Assembly: GCA_019636245.1 (NCBI GenBank)
Contig: JAHBXX010000033.1
Span: 1 to 50,418, forward strand
DNA from: Planctomycetota bacterium
Lineage (GTDB): Bacteria; Planctomycetota; UBA1135; UBA2386
DNA: 50,418 nt
Direction of reading: 5' to 3'
The notes below the pieces were generated by a model. That model was not told the DNA's origin. It did no database searches and saw nothing but the letters and a program-made list of their open reading frames with translations. Position numbers and translations under genes: made by a program. Of the stretch, positions 35,287 through 45,022 are shown one piece after another; within the stretch, counting starts at the first letter, position 1, and every line of letters begins with the position of its first letter.

Positions 35287-35710
35287 GGGGGCAGTGTAGG
35301 TGTGGAGCCAGAAGGTGCGCGCCTTGCTGTGCCGCAGGGGCTGGGGGGACGGTGCCGCTGTGGCCGCCAGCGCGATCGCGGCCGCGAGCACGTTGCGCTG
35401 GTGGTCGACCGCTGCCTCGAGTGGTGGCTGGGTTCCTCGATCGGCAGGTGTCGCGTGGCTTGGTGGCGGGAGGGACCCTTGCCAGGGCTGGTGCATTCAG
35501 TGGGGGTGTCCTGGTCATCGCTGGTTCGCAGAGGACGGTGGTTCGGAGAGAGTCCAGGACGATTTCACGCCAAGGAGGGTTGACGCCTGAGCGGGGCTTG
35601 GCGAGAGTTTCACCACCCTGGGGATGTCCGAAGGTAGAGTCACGGGAGCTATCGGCAATGTGCCGCTGGCCGGACGATGCAAGATGTCCCCCGGAATCCG
35701 TGAGGTGAAC
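35287..35710. other. Intergenic stretch of lower GC without a recognised gene
   Basis: About 424 bases between the CWC gene and the start codon of the repeat-regulated secreted protein. Open frames here are short, Trp/Arg-rich and unlike proteins. It should contain the promoters of the divergent flanking genes. A ribosome-binding site GAGG lies at its end, before the ATG at 35711. Confidence 0.45.
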
Positions 35711-35722
35711 ATGCAGCTGCTT

Positions 35723-35770
35723 CGTTCTCCGCTTCTCCGCTTCTCCGCTTCTCCGCTTCTCCGCTTCTCC
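35723..35770 (+). repeat. 8-bp tandem repeat GCTTCTCC within a signal-peptide coding region
   Basis: Five exact copies of GCTTCTCC (35731-35770) after one degenerate copy (35723-35730). The unit is not a multiple of three, so copy-number change shifts the frame. The ATG at 35711 is one frame away from the downstream gene; loss of one unit, or gain of two, restores it. Confidence 0.88.
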
Positions 35771-35805
35771 CGCGTAGCGCGGCGGGCGTCATCGCCCTGA
35801 GTCTG

Positions 35806-38085
35806 TTGCTCGGGGGCACCGCGAAGGCGCAACAGGTGCAGGCCCCCTACTCAACGCACGACCAGACTCAGTCGGTCGGCGGCGAGGGCGGCGAGTTCGC
35901 CGAGGCCTGGGCTGACATCAAGACTCCAGGCGATGGGTTCCAGTACGCGGTGGGAACGATCGAGGTGCGCGATACGCGCCCAGGAATTGCCCAGTTCTCG
36001 GACGAGGATGCGATTCCGGCGTCGGGTATCGGATCGTTCCTGCTGCCAGCGCCTAACCGTCGCCAGGTCGTGATCCTGCAGATCACCGAAGTGGACACGC
36101 AGACCATCGACCGACAGCGCTACTACTACGGCTTCACTCCGGACCAGCTTCTGCGCGCCACCAACGCACGCGGCATCTCGGTCTGGGCGGCATCTTCGCG
36201 AGCCGACACGCGCATCGCGATCTGCGGCGAAGCCTACGACCGGGATCTGCCGCTGAGTCAAGCCAGTCCTGCGGCCGCGTCGGCCAGTGCGCCGAGCGGG
36301 TTCATCGCCGTGTTCAACGGACTAGGAGCCCTGTTGTGGACGCACCACCTGTTCGGCGTCGATACGGGCGGATGCTGCGCGGTCACCGATGTGAGCATCC
36401 GCGTCGATGAAGAAGGGAGCGACGTCGTCACCTACTGCGGCATCTCGTCCCACGGGGTGCCTGCGGGCACTTGCTCGTTGGCGCCGGTGGTCGCGTTCCC
36501 CGCCTTCCTCGGCGACAGTGGTGGTGCGACCGACCATGGCCTGGGGCAATGGGATGGTATCGTTGGCCGCGTGACACGAACGCAAGCGGGAGTGCAGAAC
36601 ATCGATTTCCACGCCATCGTCGGTGGCCCCGAGCAGGACGGTCTGTTCGGTATCGCCGAGATCGAGGCGGATCGCTTTGCCGTGGTGGGCGGAACTACGT
36701 GGGCCGGATCGACGCCGCCGCCTTCTGGGAGAGCTTTCCCAGGCCTCGGGTCGATGCCGTCGCCGTTCGACCTCGGCGTGGCGGTGGTATTCGCCGAGAC
36801 GCCTGGTGGTTGGGTGGTCGACAGCTCGTACCCGATCGGCAACTCCGGCGAGGTGCACACGCTGGCGCGGGACGTGCTGGTCTTACGCGACAGCGTGGCG
36901 CAGCTCGACGGCCAGGGTAATGCCGCCCCGGCTGCGCACGCGCTAGTCGTTGTCGGATCCACGAACGATGCAAACCTGTTCGCAGGGATTGCACAGCCCC
37001 AGATCCCGGCAATGCAGGGTTCCACGGACGGCTTCGTGCTGATGCTGCTGGATTTTCCTGGCTTCGTTGCGGCCCTGCTCGGCCGCTTCCACGGCGGCGC
37101 CGGTGACGATGGCCTCGTGGGGGTGCAGGGCTGGAGCGAGTATGCCGACCACTTCGTGGTCACGGGCTTCACGACCGGACTCGGTGGGGCTGGTTACGGG
37201 ACGGCAGGTGCGCTCGACATATCGGTCGAGAGTTTCTATGTGTCGACCGATGCCACCGGTCCCTTGCCGCCGGCCGAACTGCGCAGCTTGCGTCAGGCAT
37301 GGGTGAGTGGATCGAGCGTCGACCGGCCAGCGGCGATGGGCGTGCTGCATGCGACGTCGCTCGGCCTTGCGTTCGACACGGGGCCGAACCAGTTGCTCGG
37401 CCTGCCGCCTGGTGGCGGCATCGCGGTGGACCAGCGCTCGCGGGTCAATGTGGTCGGGCAGACATCGAGCAGCGACTACTACCAGCCGGTTGGCGGTCGC
37501 TCGTACGATGCCAGCCTCGATGCCGTACGTACTGTGTTCGACATGATTCCCCCTGGGGTCGGCCGCACGGACGGCACCGGTGACCAGGGCCTGTTCGTGC
37601 TGCCGTTGGGGTTCACCGGTGGGACGACGCCGGCTTGTGCCCTTGCCGAGTTCGGCAAGCGAATCGGCGAACCTGCACCGGAGGTGCCTCGGATCCTCCT
37701 GGAGTACGAAGGGCCGCAGCCGCAGGCGGGCGCTGCCGGTGCCACCTTGCTCGTGATCCGGCCCACGGCACCGATCGTGCCAGGAGCCCTGGCCTCGAGT
37801 GCCATCGCGGCTGGCTTCCAGTTCGACTTCCCCGGTGTCAACGCGCCTCCGGCGTTTCTCGGTGACGTTGAGATCTTCGTGACCGACAACCCGTCGGTCT
37901 TCACGATCGGCTTCGGCTATCCGAACCAGTCGATCATCCAGCCGCTGATGCCCCTGCCGACGCCGCCGACGGTCGGACAGCCGATGACCGTGCAGGTGCT
38001 GTGCGTGGTACCGGTAGGTGTCACGGGTGGTTGCGCCAACACGTCGGTTTTCACCGGCAGCCCAGCGATGTGGTTGCCGCTCTGA
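35806..38085 (+). CDS. Large secreted beta-propeller-like protein, apparently phase-variable (OFF as sequenced)
   Basis: The frame is open from 35704 and encodes, just before and into this interval, a hydrophobic stretch and cleavage site (AAGVIALSLLLGG-TAKA-QQ) but has no ATG, GTG or ribosome site of its own; 35806 is only a TTG. The natural start, ATG at 35711 with GAGG upstream, is out of frame by the 8-bp repeat and stops after 29 codons. With one repeat less it reads MQLLRSPLLRFSASPLLPRS into the signal peptide. The mature part, about 750 residues, has SBBP/propeller-like blades such as 'RFHGGAGDDGLVGVQGWSEY' and 'IVGGPEQDGLFGIAEIEADR'. Probably surface-exposed; function unknown. Confidence 0.7.
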   Translation: MLGGTAKAQQVQAPYSTHDQTQSVGGEGGEFAEAWADIKTPGDGFQYAVGTIEVRDTRPGIAQFSDEDAIPASGIGSFLLPAPNRRQVVILQITEVDTQTIDRQRYYYGFTPDQLLRATNARGISVWAASSRADTRIAICGEAYDRDLPLSQASPAAASASAPSGFIAVFNGLGALLWTHHLFGVDTGGCCAVTDVSIRVDEEGSDVVTYCGISSHGVPAGTCSLAPVVAFPAFLGDSGGATDHGLGQWDGIVGRVTRTQAGVQNIDFHAIVGGPEQDGLFGIAEIEADRFAVVGGTTWAGSTPPPSGRAFPGLGSMPSPFDLGVAVVFAETPGGWVVDSSYPIGNSGEVHTLARDVLVLRDSVAQLDGQGNAAPAAHALVVVGSTNDANLFAGIAQPQIPAMQGSTDGFVLMLLDFPGFVAALLGRFHGGAGDDGLVGVQGWSEYADHFVVTGFTTGLGGAGYGTAGALDISVESFYVSTDATGPLPPAELRSLRQAWVSGSSVDRPAAMGVLHATSLGLAFDTGPNQLLGLPPGGGIAVDQRSRVNVVGQTSSSDYYQPVGGRSYDASLDAVRTVFDMIPPGVGRTDGTGDQGLFVLPLGFTGGTTPACALAEFGKRIGEPAPEVPRILLEYEGPQPQAGAAGATLLVIRPTAPIVPGALASSAIAAGFQFDFPGVNAPPAFLGDVEIFVTDNPSVFTIGFGYPNQSIIQPLMPLPTPPTVGQPMTVQVLCVVPVGVTGGCANTSVFTGSPAMWLPL

Positions 38086-38099
38086 CCACGCAGGAAACT

Positions 38100-38124
38100 G
38101 CCCGTCGGGCATGGCCCGACGGGC
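38100..38124 (+). terminator. Perfect 11-bp hairpin between the two secreted-protein genes
   Basis: G-CCCGTCGGGC, loop ATG, GCCCGACGGG-C (38100-38124). It lies 14 bases after the first gene and 17 before the ATG of the next. It may end the upstream transcript or mask the next start. No T tract. Confidence 0.5.
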
Positions 38125-38141
38125 CAACTCCGATCCACGCC

Positions 38142-40355
38142 ATGAAACCCCAGTGCTTGCTGCGGATCTTCCTTGTTCCTCTGGTGGCGTGTACGTGCGC
38201 CGTCCTCCCCGGTCAGCATCCCAGCGCGATTCGGTGGTGGGGCAAGTTCAAGGGCACGACCGAGGCCCGGGAGGGCAGGTTCACGCGCATTGCGGCGGGT
38301 GCAGATGTCACCGCGGTTCTGCGCGACGATGGCCGGATCTTCGCCAACGGCGAGAACACGTGGGCCACCTGCGAGGTTCCGGAGGCGCCGGCAGGCACCC
38401 GCTACATCGACGTGTCTGTGCGCCACTTCGGCCTTGGCCTCTTGTCGGACGGCAACGTCGTCGTCTGGGGCAGTTCACCATGGCTGCCACCGAATGCGCC
38501 ATCGCTGCCCGCGGGCGTCCGCTACACGCAGGTCAGCGCCGGCTCGACGCACGCACTGGCGATGCGCTCGGACCGCATCGCCATCGGCTGGTCGAACCCA
38601 TTCTACGATTCGTATGCCCAAGCATCGGTTCCCCCGGCCCTGCAGGGGAGCATCCGGCGTCTGGCGGCAGGGGGCAGTTTCTCGTTGGCCCTGATGCTCG
38701 ATGGGACCATCGCTGCATGGGGTGACAACACGCATGGGCAGTGCAATGTGCCAGCACTGCCCGTTGGCGCCAAGTACCTGAGTCTCGCCGCGGGCAACCA
38801 CCACGCCGTTGCGGTGCGCTCCGATGGCATGGTCGTGGCCTGGGGCATGAACGCGCATGGGCAAGTGAATGTGCCTCCTTTGCCGAGTGGCGCGGTCTAT
38901 GTGTTGGCCACGGCAGGACGGGATCACTGTGCCGCATATCGGTCCGACGGTGCGTTCGTGGCATGGGGAGCACCGGATCACGGGCTGGCGGACGTTCCTG
39001 TGCTTCCACCCGGCGTAACCTGCGTGCAGTTGGTCGCCGGCTTCAACCACTGCGCAGCCTTGCTCGACGATGGTTCGGTCGTGGCGTGGGGTGACAGTGG
39101 TTGGCGGCAGGCAGGTGTTCCTGGTAGATCTGCACTTGCACGTGACATTCGTTGGACAGGCGTTGCGGAAGGCTTGTACCACAGCTTGGGTCTTCTGAAT
39201 GATGGTACGATTGTTGGTTGGGGCTGGGATGATGACGGTCAAGCCACCCCCACAGCCATGTTGGCTGGCATGCGCTTCGTGAAGATCGGTGCGGGGGGGT
39301 TTCACTCACTCGCGCTGAGAGAGGATGGTCAGATCGTGGCATGGGGTAGCAATGCCGGCGGCCGGACCAATGTGCCTCTCTTGCCGCCGGGCGTTGTGTA
39401 CACCGACTTCGCTGTGGGAATGTCGCACACCGTCGCACTCCGCTCGGACGGCCATGCCGTTGCGTTTGGTTACCAGCCGAGTGGCTACGGGCTGATCCCC
39501 CCTTTGCCGGGGGGGCTGAGCTACGTGAAGGCTGCCGCGGCGCATGCGCGCACCCTCTTGCTGCGGTCGGACGGGGTACTCGTGTTCTCTGGTCCGTCGG
39601 GTAGTGGCCAGCAGGCGACTCCGCAGGCGCCGACCGGTCGGGAGTTCGTGGATGTCGCGACGGCTTTGGACCACAGCGCCGCATTGCTCTCGGACGGCAC
39701 CGTGGCGTGGTGGGGCACTTTCGTTGCGAGCCATCCCCAGTGGCGTCCTATCCCTTCCCTACCATTTGGCGTCTGCTACGTCGGGATTGCTGGTTCACAG
39801 GAGCACATGACACTCAGGCGATCTGATGGCCAACTTGAGGTCTGTGGCTTGGTCTTGGAGCACGAGGAGGCCGTGCCTCCGCTTGCACCGGACACCTCCT
39901 ACGTGGAGATCGATGGGGGGGCCGGTGCAACCGTTGCCGCCCGCATCGGCCCGACCTGCACCTACGTGTCGTTCGCGCCGGGTTGTGCCGGCTCACGGCC
40001 GAGCTCACGCCTGATCCCGCGCGACACGCCGCATCTGGGCAGGACGCTGCAGGTGACGCTGTTCGACCTGCCGCAGGACATTGCCGTCCTCGCCTTCGGC
40101 TGGCAGCGGCTACCGGCGCCGATGGACCTCGGTGTCGCCGGCATGCCGGGCTGCAGCCTGCACGTGTCGCTGGACGCGCTCGTGCCGATCGTCGGCCAGA
40201 ACGGCCAGGCGAAGTGGCATCTGCCGATCCCGAGCCACCCGATCTGGGTCGGCACCCGCTTCTACAACCAGGCGCTGGTGCTCGACCCCGCCGCCGGCAA
40301 TGCCTTCGGCGCCGTGGTCGGGGATGCCACCGAGGCCGTGATCGGCCACTGGTAG
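38142..40355 (+). CDS. Secreted RCC1-repeat beta-propeller protein
   Basis: A 737-residue exported protein; MKPQCLLRIFLVPLVACTCAV is a signal peptide (start at 38142). It contains about a dozen RCC1-like repeats of some 45 residues, each with 'LxxDGxVVAWG' followed by 'G...VPxLPxGxxY' (for example 'LALMLDGTIAAWGDNTHGQC', 'AVRSDGMVVAWGMNAHGQ'), which would form one or two seven-bladed propellers. Residues about 630-737 form a separate C-terminal module ('FGWQRLPAPMDLGVAGMPGC', 'GTRFYNQALVLDPAAGNAFG') that I associate with many secreted proteins of related planctomycetes, perhaps a sorting domain. Lower GC than its neighbours. Confidence 0.8.
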   Translation: MKPQCLLRIFLVPLVACTCAVLPGQHPSAIRWWGKFKGTTEAREGRFTRIAAGADVTAVLRDDGRIFANGENTWATCEVPEAPAGTRYIDVSVRHFGLGLLSDGNVVVWGSSPWLPPNAPSLPAGVRYTQVSAGSTHALAMRSDRIAIGWSNPFYDSYAQASVPPALQGSIRRLAAGGSFSLALMLDGTIAAWGDNTHGQCNVPALPVGAKYLSLAAGNHHAVAVRSDGMVVAWGMNAHGQVNVPPLPSGAVYVLATAGRDHCAAYRSDGAFVAWGAPDHGLADVPVLPPGVTCVQLVAGFNHCAALLDDGSVVAWGDSGWRQAGVPGRSALARDIRWTGVAEGLYHSLGLLNDGTIVGWGWDDDGQATPTAMLAGMRFVKIGAGGFHSLALREDGQIVAWGSNAGGRTNVPLLPPGVVYTDFAVGMSHTVALRSDGHAVAFGYQPSGYGLIPPLPGGLSYVKAAAAHARTLLLRSDGVLVFSGPSGSGQQATPQAPTGREFVDVATALDHSAALLSDGTVAWWGTFVASHPQWRPIPSLPFGVCYVGIAGSQEHMTLRRSDGQLEVCGLVLEHEEAVPPLAPDTSYVEIDGGAGATVAARIGPTCTYVSFAPGCAGSRPSSRLIPRDTPHLGRTLQVTLFDLPQDIAVLAFGWQRLPAPMDLGVAGMPGCSLHVSLDALVPIVGQNGQAKWHLPIPSHPIWVGTRFYNQALVLDPAAGNAFGAVVGDATEAVIGHW

Positions 40356-40393
40356 GCGGGGCCTGAGGTCGGATGATCGCCGCCGTCCCGGCG

Positions 40394-41830
40394 TCAGTTC
40401 TTCATCTGCTTCAGCTTGGCGATCGCGCCGAGCACGTTCTTGCCGGACGAAGCTCGCGTCCCGGTCTTGTAGCCGGCGTTGCCGTCGTCGGCCTTGTGGC
40501 CGCCGGCCGGGGCCGCGACGGGTGCCGGAGCCGGAGCCGGAGCCGCGGCCGGCGTCGGAGCCGACGCCGCGCTGGTGGCAGCCGGCGCCACGGGCGCCAC
40601 CGGCGCCACCGGCGCCGGCCGCGCGCCAGTGCGAACGGCGGCCTGGATCTGCGCCACCGCCGTCGCGACCCCGTGCAGCTCGCGCTGCAGTTCGCGCACA
40701 CCGCTCTCCAGTCCGCCGAGGTTGCCGTCGCGCAGCTGCTGCAGCCCGTCGGCGAGCCCCTTGGTCGCCTTGTCGAGCCGGTCCTGCAGCTGCGTCGTCG
40801 CCTTGCCGAGCCCGTCGCCGCGCAGCTGCTGCACCTCCTCGCGCGCCTTCTGCGTCGCTTCCTCGAGCCGCAGCAGACTCTTCTGCACTTCGCTGCTCTC
40901 CAACCGCTGTCCGAGCGCCGTGACGGCGACCTCGAGCCGGCCGAGCTGCTGCTGCAGCGGTTCGAGCGCCGGCCCGGCCGGCCGCTTCGCCAGCTTGTCG
41001 ACGTCGGCGGCGACCACGTGCAGCGCGTCGCGCAGCTCGGCGTGCCGTGTGCGGGTTGCGTCGTCGTCGCCGGTGCGCGCCTCGAGGCGCTCGAGCGCCG
41101 CGTGGATCGTGTCGGTCCTGCCCTCGAGCCCGGCGCGCGTCTGCGTCACCGCGGCGGCGAGGTCGGTGGTCTGGCTGGCGATCTCCATCAGCGGCTTGCC
41201 GTACATCTTGATCGCCTTCGTCAGGTTGTTGATCTTCTCTTCCTGACGCTGCATCGCCATCAGCACGTGCTGCAGCTCCTCGCCGGCCGCCGGCGGCCGT
41301 TCGTTGCTCGCCTGCTGGGCGGCGACCAGGAACTGCAGGCTCTCCTGCGCCGTGCGCGACCAGTCGTCGTTCGGGGTCGGCGTAGTGCCGCGGGGCAGGC
41401 TCGACAGGCGCCGCAGCAGGGTGCCGCCGGTCAGCAGCACCGCGCCGAGCACGATCCAGGTCGGGCCGCCGAGGCCGAAGCGCAGCAGCGTCGTGGCGAG
41501 GGGGCTGCCGTCGAAGGCGGTCGGCAGCAGCGCGGCGAAGGCGAGCACGGCGGCGCCGGCCAGGAGCAGCAGGCCGCCGCCGGCAGTCGGGGCGGCATTC
41601 GCCGCGGCCGGCGCTGCGTCGTCCGCCGCATCGGCGGCAGCGGCCTGCGGCGCGGCTTCGTCCTCGCCTTCGCTCGCTGCCACGACCTCGTCGTCGACGG
41701 TCCCGCGCGTGCTCTCGTCGTCCGGTTCGACCGACCGCGTGGCCGCAGTCTCCGCCGCGTGATCGTGCCCTTCGTCGAGGAACCCGGGCAGATCGTCGGT
41801 GGGAGGATTCGAGGCGGCTGGATGCTTCAT
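40394..41830 (-). CDS. Membrane-anchored coiled-coil protein of unknown function
   Basis: A 478-residue protein. The N-terminus is acidic and low-complexity (1-80). Two hydrophobic helices follow ('GGGLLLLAGAAVLAFAALLP' and 'GGPTWIVLGAVLLTGGTLLR', about 85-135), and then about 250 residues of heptad-rich coiled coil ('LQHVLMAMQRQEEKINNLTK', 'VQKSLLRLEEATQKAREEVQ', 'LQDRLDKATKGLADGLQQL'). A Pro/Ala 'PVAPVAP' linker and a basic tail ending 'NVLGAIAKLKQMKN' close it. The short tail suggests a docking motif. It might organise the envelope or chromosome, but no family is recognised. It is convergent with the RCC1 gene and divergent from ptsI. Confidence 0.65.
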   Translation of the reverse strand: MKHPAASNPPTDDLPGFLDEGHDHAAETAATRSVEPDDESTRGTVDDEVVAASEGEDEAAPQAAAADAADDAAPAAANAAPTAGGGLLLLAGAAVLAFAALLPTAFDGSPLATTLLRFGLGGPTWIVLGAVLLTGGTLLRRLSSLPRGTTPTPNDDWSRTAQESLQFLVAAQQASNERPPAAGEELQHVLMAMQRQEEKINNLTKAIKMYGKPLMEIASQTTDLAAAVTQTRAGLEGRTDTIHAALERLEARTGDDDATRTRHAELRDALHVVAADVDKLAKRPAGPALEPLQQQLGRLEVAVTALGQRLESSEVQKSLLRLEEATQKAREEVQQLRGDGLGKATTQLQDRLDKATKGLADGLQQLRDGNLGGLESGVRELQRELHGVATAVAQIQAAVRTGARPAPVAPVAPVAPAATSAASAPTPAAAPAPAPAPVAAPAGGHKADDGNAGYKTGTRASSGKNVLGAIAKLKQMKN

Positions 41831-41933
41831 GGTGTCGCGACCTTCCAGGCCGATCGATCGGCATCGGGCCGCGTGCAGATGAAGCACGCATGTTGCAAAC
41901 GGCCGCACCGTCGCCGAAAACCTCGTGGCACGG

Positions 41934-43696
<1,763 letters not shown>

Positions 43697-43700
<4 letters not shown>

Positions 43701-44443
43701 GCGAACGGCAGCTGCGCGGCGGCAACTGGAGCGTGCAGCAGCTCGAGCGGCTGCGCCAGCTGCTGCCGCGCCGCGGCGTCGCCGCGACGGCCCTGCTGCT
43801 GCGCCGCACGCCGGAGGCCGTGCAGCGCAAGGCGCTGCAGATCCTGCGCGTGCCGCCGCGCCGCGGGGCCTGGACGGACAGCGACGACGCGCGGTTGCGC
43901 GAGTCGTGGGGCGCCTTGGCGCTGAGCCTGCTGGCGCCGATGCTCGGCCGGCCGCAGGCGGAGGTGCGCCGGCGGGCCGAGGAACTGCGGCGGCGGCTGC
44001 GCTCGGGACCGTGGACGCGCGCCGAACGGCAGGCGCTGAAGGACCTCTACGGCACCCGCACCGACGACGACCTCGAGGTCGCGCTGCAGCGTCCGCGGGC
44101 CGAGATCGCCGCGCAGGCGCGGCTCCTCTGCCTGGCCAAGGACAAGCGCTTCGCCGCCCAGGCGGCCGCCGGCGAGGGCGGCGCGCCGCCGCCGGTGCCG
44201 CGGCAGCGCATGCCGCGCTGGAGCCACGCCGAGACCGAACGCCTGCGGGCGCTCTATGCCGACCGCGACAACCTGGCGGTGGCGCGCGAACTGGGCCGCA
44301 CCGTCGCCAGCATCGCCAACAAGGCCAACCAGCTCGGCCTGCGCAAGAGCCCGTCGGTGCTGGCGGCGATCGGGCGCCTGAACATCCGCGTGCGCTACGA
44401 CGGCGATGCGGCCGCCGCCGGCGGCGCCGCCGCCTCGGTCTGA
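43697..44443 (+). CDS. SANT/Myb-like repeat DNA-binding protein
   Basis: A 248-residue basic protein made of about four helix-turn-helix repeats of 50 residues, each starting with a tryptophan: 'GGNWSVQQLERLRQLLPRRG', 'RGAWTDSDDARLRESWGALA', 'SGPWTRAERQALKDLYGTRT' and 'MPRWSHAETERLRALYADRD', the last ending 'IANKANQLGLRKS'. These resemble SANT/Myb and the small HTH units of GcrA-type or phage regulators. The GTG start overlaps the ptsI stop, with GAGGAG upstream, so the two are translated together. Likely a transcription factor; target unknown. Confidence 0.7.
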
Positions 44444-44588
44444 CGGCGGTCGGCAGCGCCGCCGCAGGGGCGCTGGCAGCGGGGCCGTTGCCGCAAATCG
44501 GCGGCCGCGCTCAACCCGGCGGGGGTGGGGCGCCGATGCACCGGCACGCGTGTCCGGCGAACAGGGCATGCGTTCCCGAGGTCAAGCC

Positions 44589-44978
44589 ATGGAAATCGTC
44601 GGAAAGAAGAGCCAGGGCCTGTCGGTCACCGCGCTCGAGTCGGACAAGACGGTCATCATCTCGTTCAACGATCGCAGCCTGAACTTCTACGTCACCGACG
44701 CGCTCAAGGAGTCGCTGAAGGAGACGATCGGCAGCAAGATCGAGGACGGGTTCCAGCATTTCGTGCTGAACCTGGACAACGTGAAGATCATCGACAGCTG
44801 CGGCGTCGGCCTGATCATCGTCGCCAACAACGTCACCTCGTCGCGCAACACGAAGCTCTATCTGAGCAACATCAAGCCGTTCATCGTCAAGATCTTCGAG
44901 ATCATGCGGATCTCGAAGCACCTGGCGATCTACGACACCGAGGACGACGCGCTGCAGGCGATCAAGGCCACGAAGTGA
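44589..44978 (+). CDS. STAS-domain anti-sigma-factor antagonist
   Basis: A 129-residue single STAS domain of the SpoIIAA/RsbV type. The phospho-acceptor serine is in 'NVKIIDSCGVGLIIVANNV' with the usual D-S-x-G. The N-terminus 'VTALESDKTVIISFNDRSLN' and C-terminal helix 'KIFEIMRISKHLAIYDTEDD' fit the fold. In partner switching, such a protein frees a sigma factor or response element when unphosphorylated. The cognate HPK-type anti-sigma kinase is not adjacent, but a histidine kinase gene follows after 44 bases. Confidence 0.85.
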   Translation: MEIVGKKSQGLSVTALESDKTVIISFNDRSLNFYVTDALKESLKETIGSKIEDGFQHFVLNLDNVKIIDSCGVGLIIVANNVTSSRNTKLYLSNIKPFIVKIFEIMRISKHLAIYDTEDDALQAIKATK

Positions 44979-45022
44979 GGCGCTCCGGCGGCCGGCCGCC
45001 GGAACTCCACCGAGGGCAAGCC

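Noticed and set aside
35300..35590. Plus-strand frame of 96 codons in the gap before the repeat
   Set aside because: Trp/Arg/Gly-rich composition, no ribosome site, partly overlaps a frame of equal length in another register, no recognisable domain.
35806..35808. TTG as the true start of the secreted propeller-like protein
   Set aside because: It has no ribosome-binding site and would cut off most of the signal peptide visible just upstream in the same frame. The ATG at 35711 with GAGG is the better start, displaced by the 8-bp repeat.
44525..45022. N-terminal extension of the histidine kinase across the STAS gene
   Set aside because: It is the STAS gene in another frame. The kinase begins naturally at 45023.
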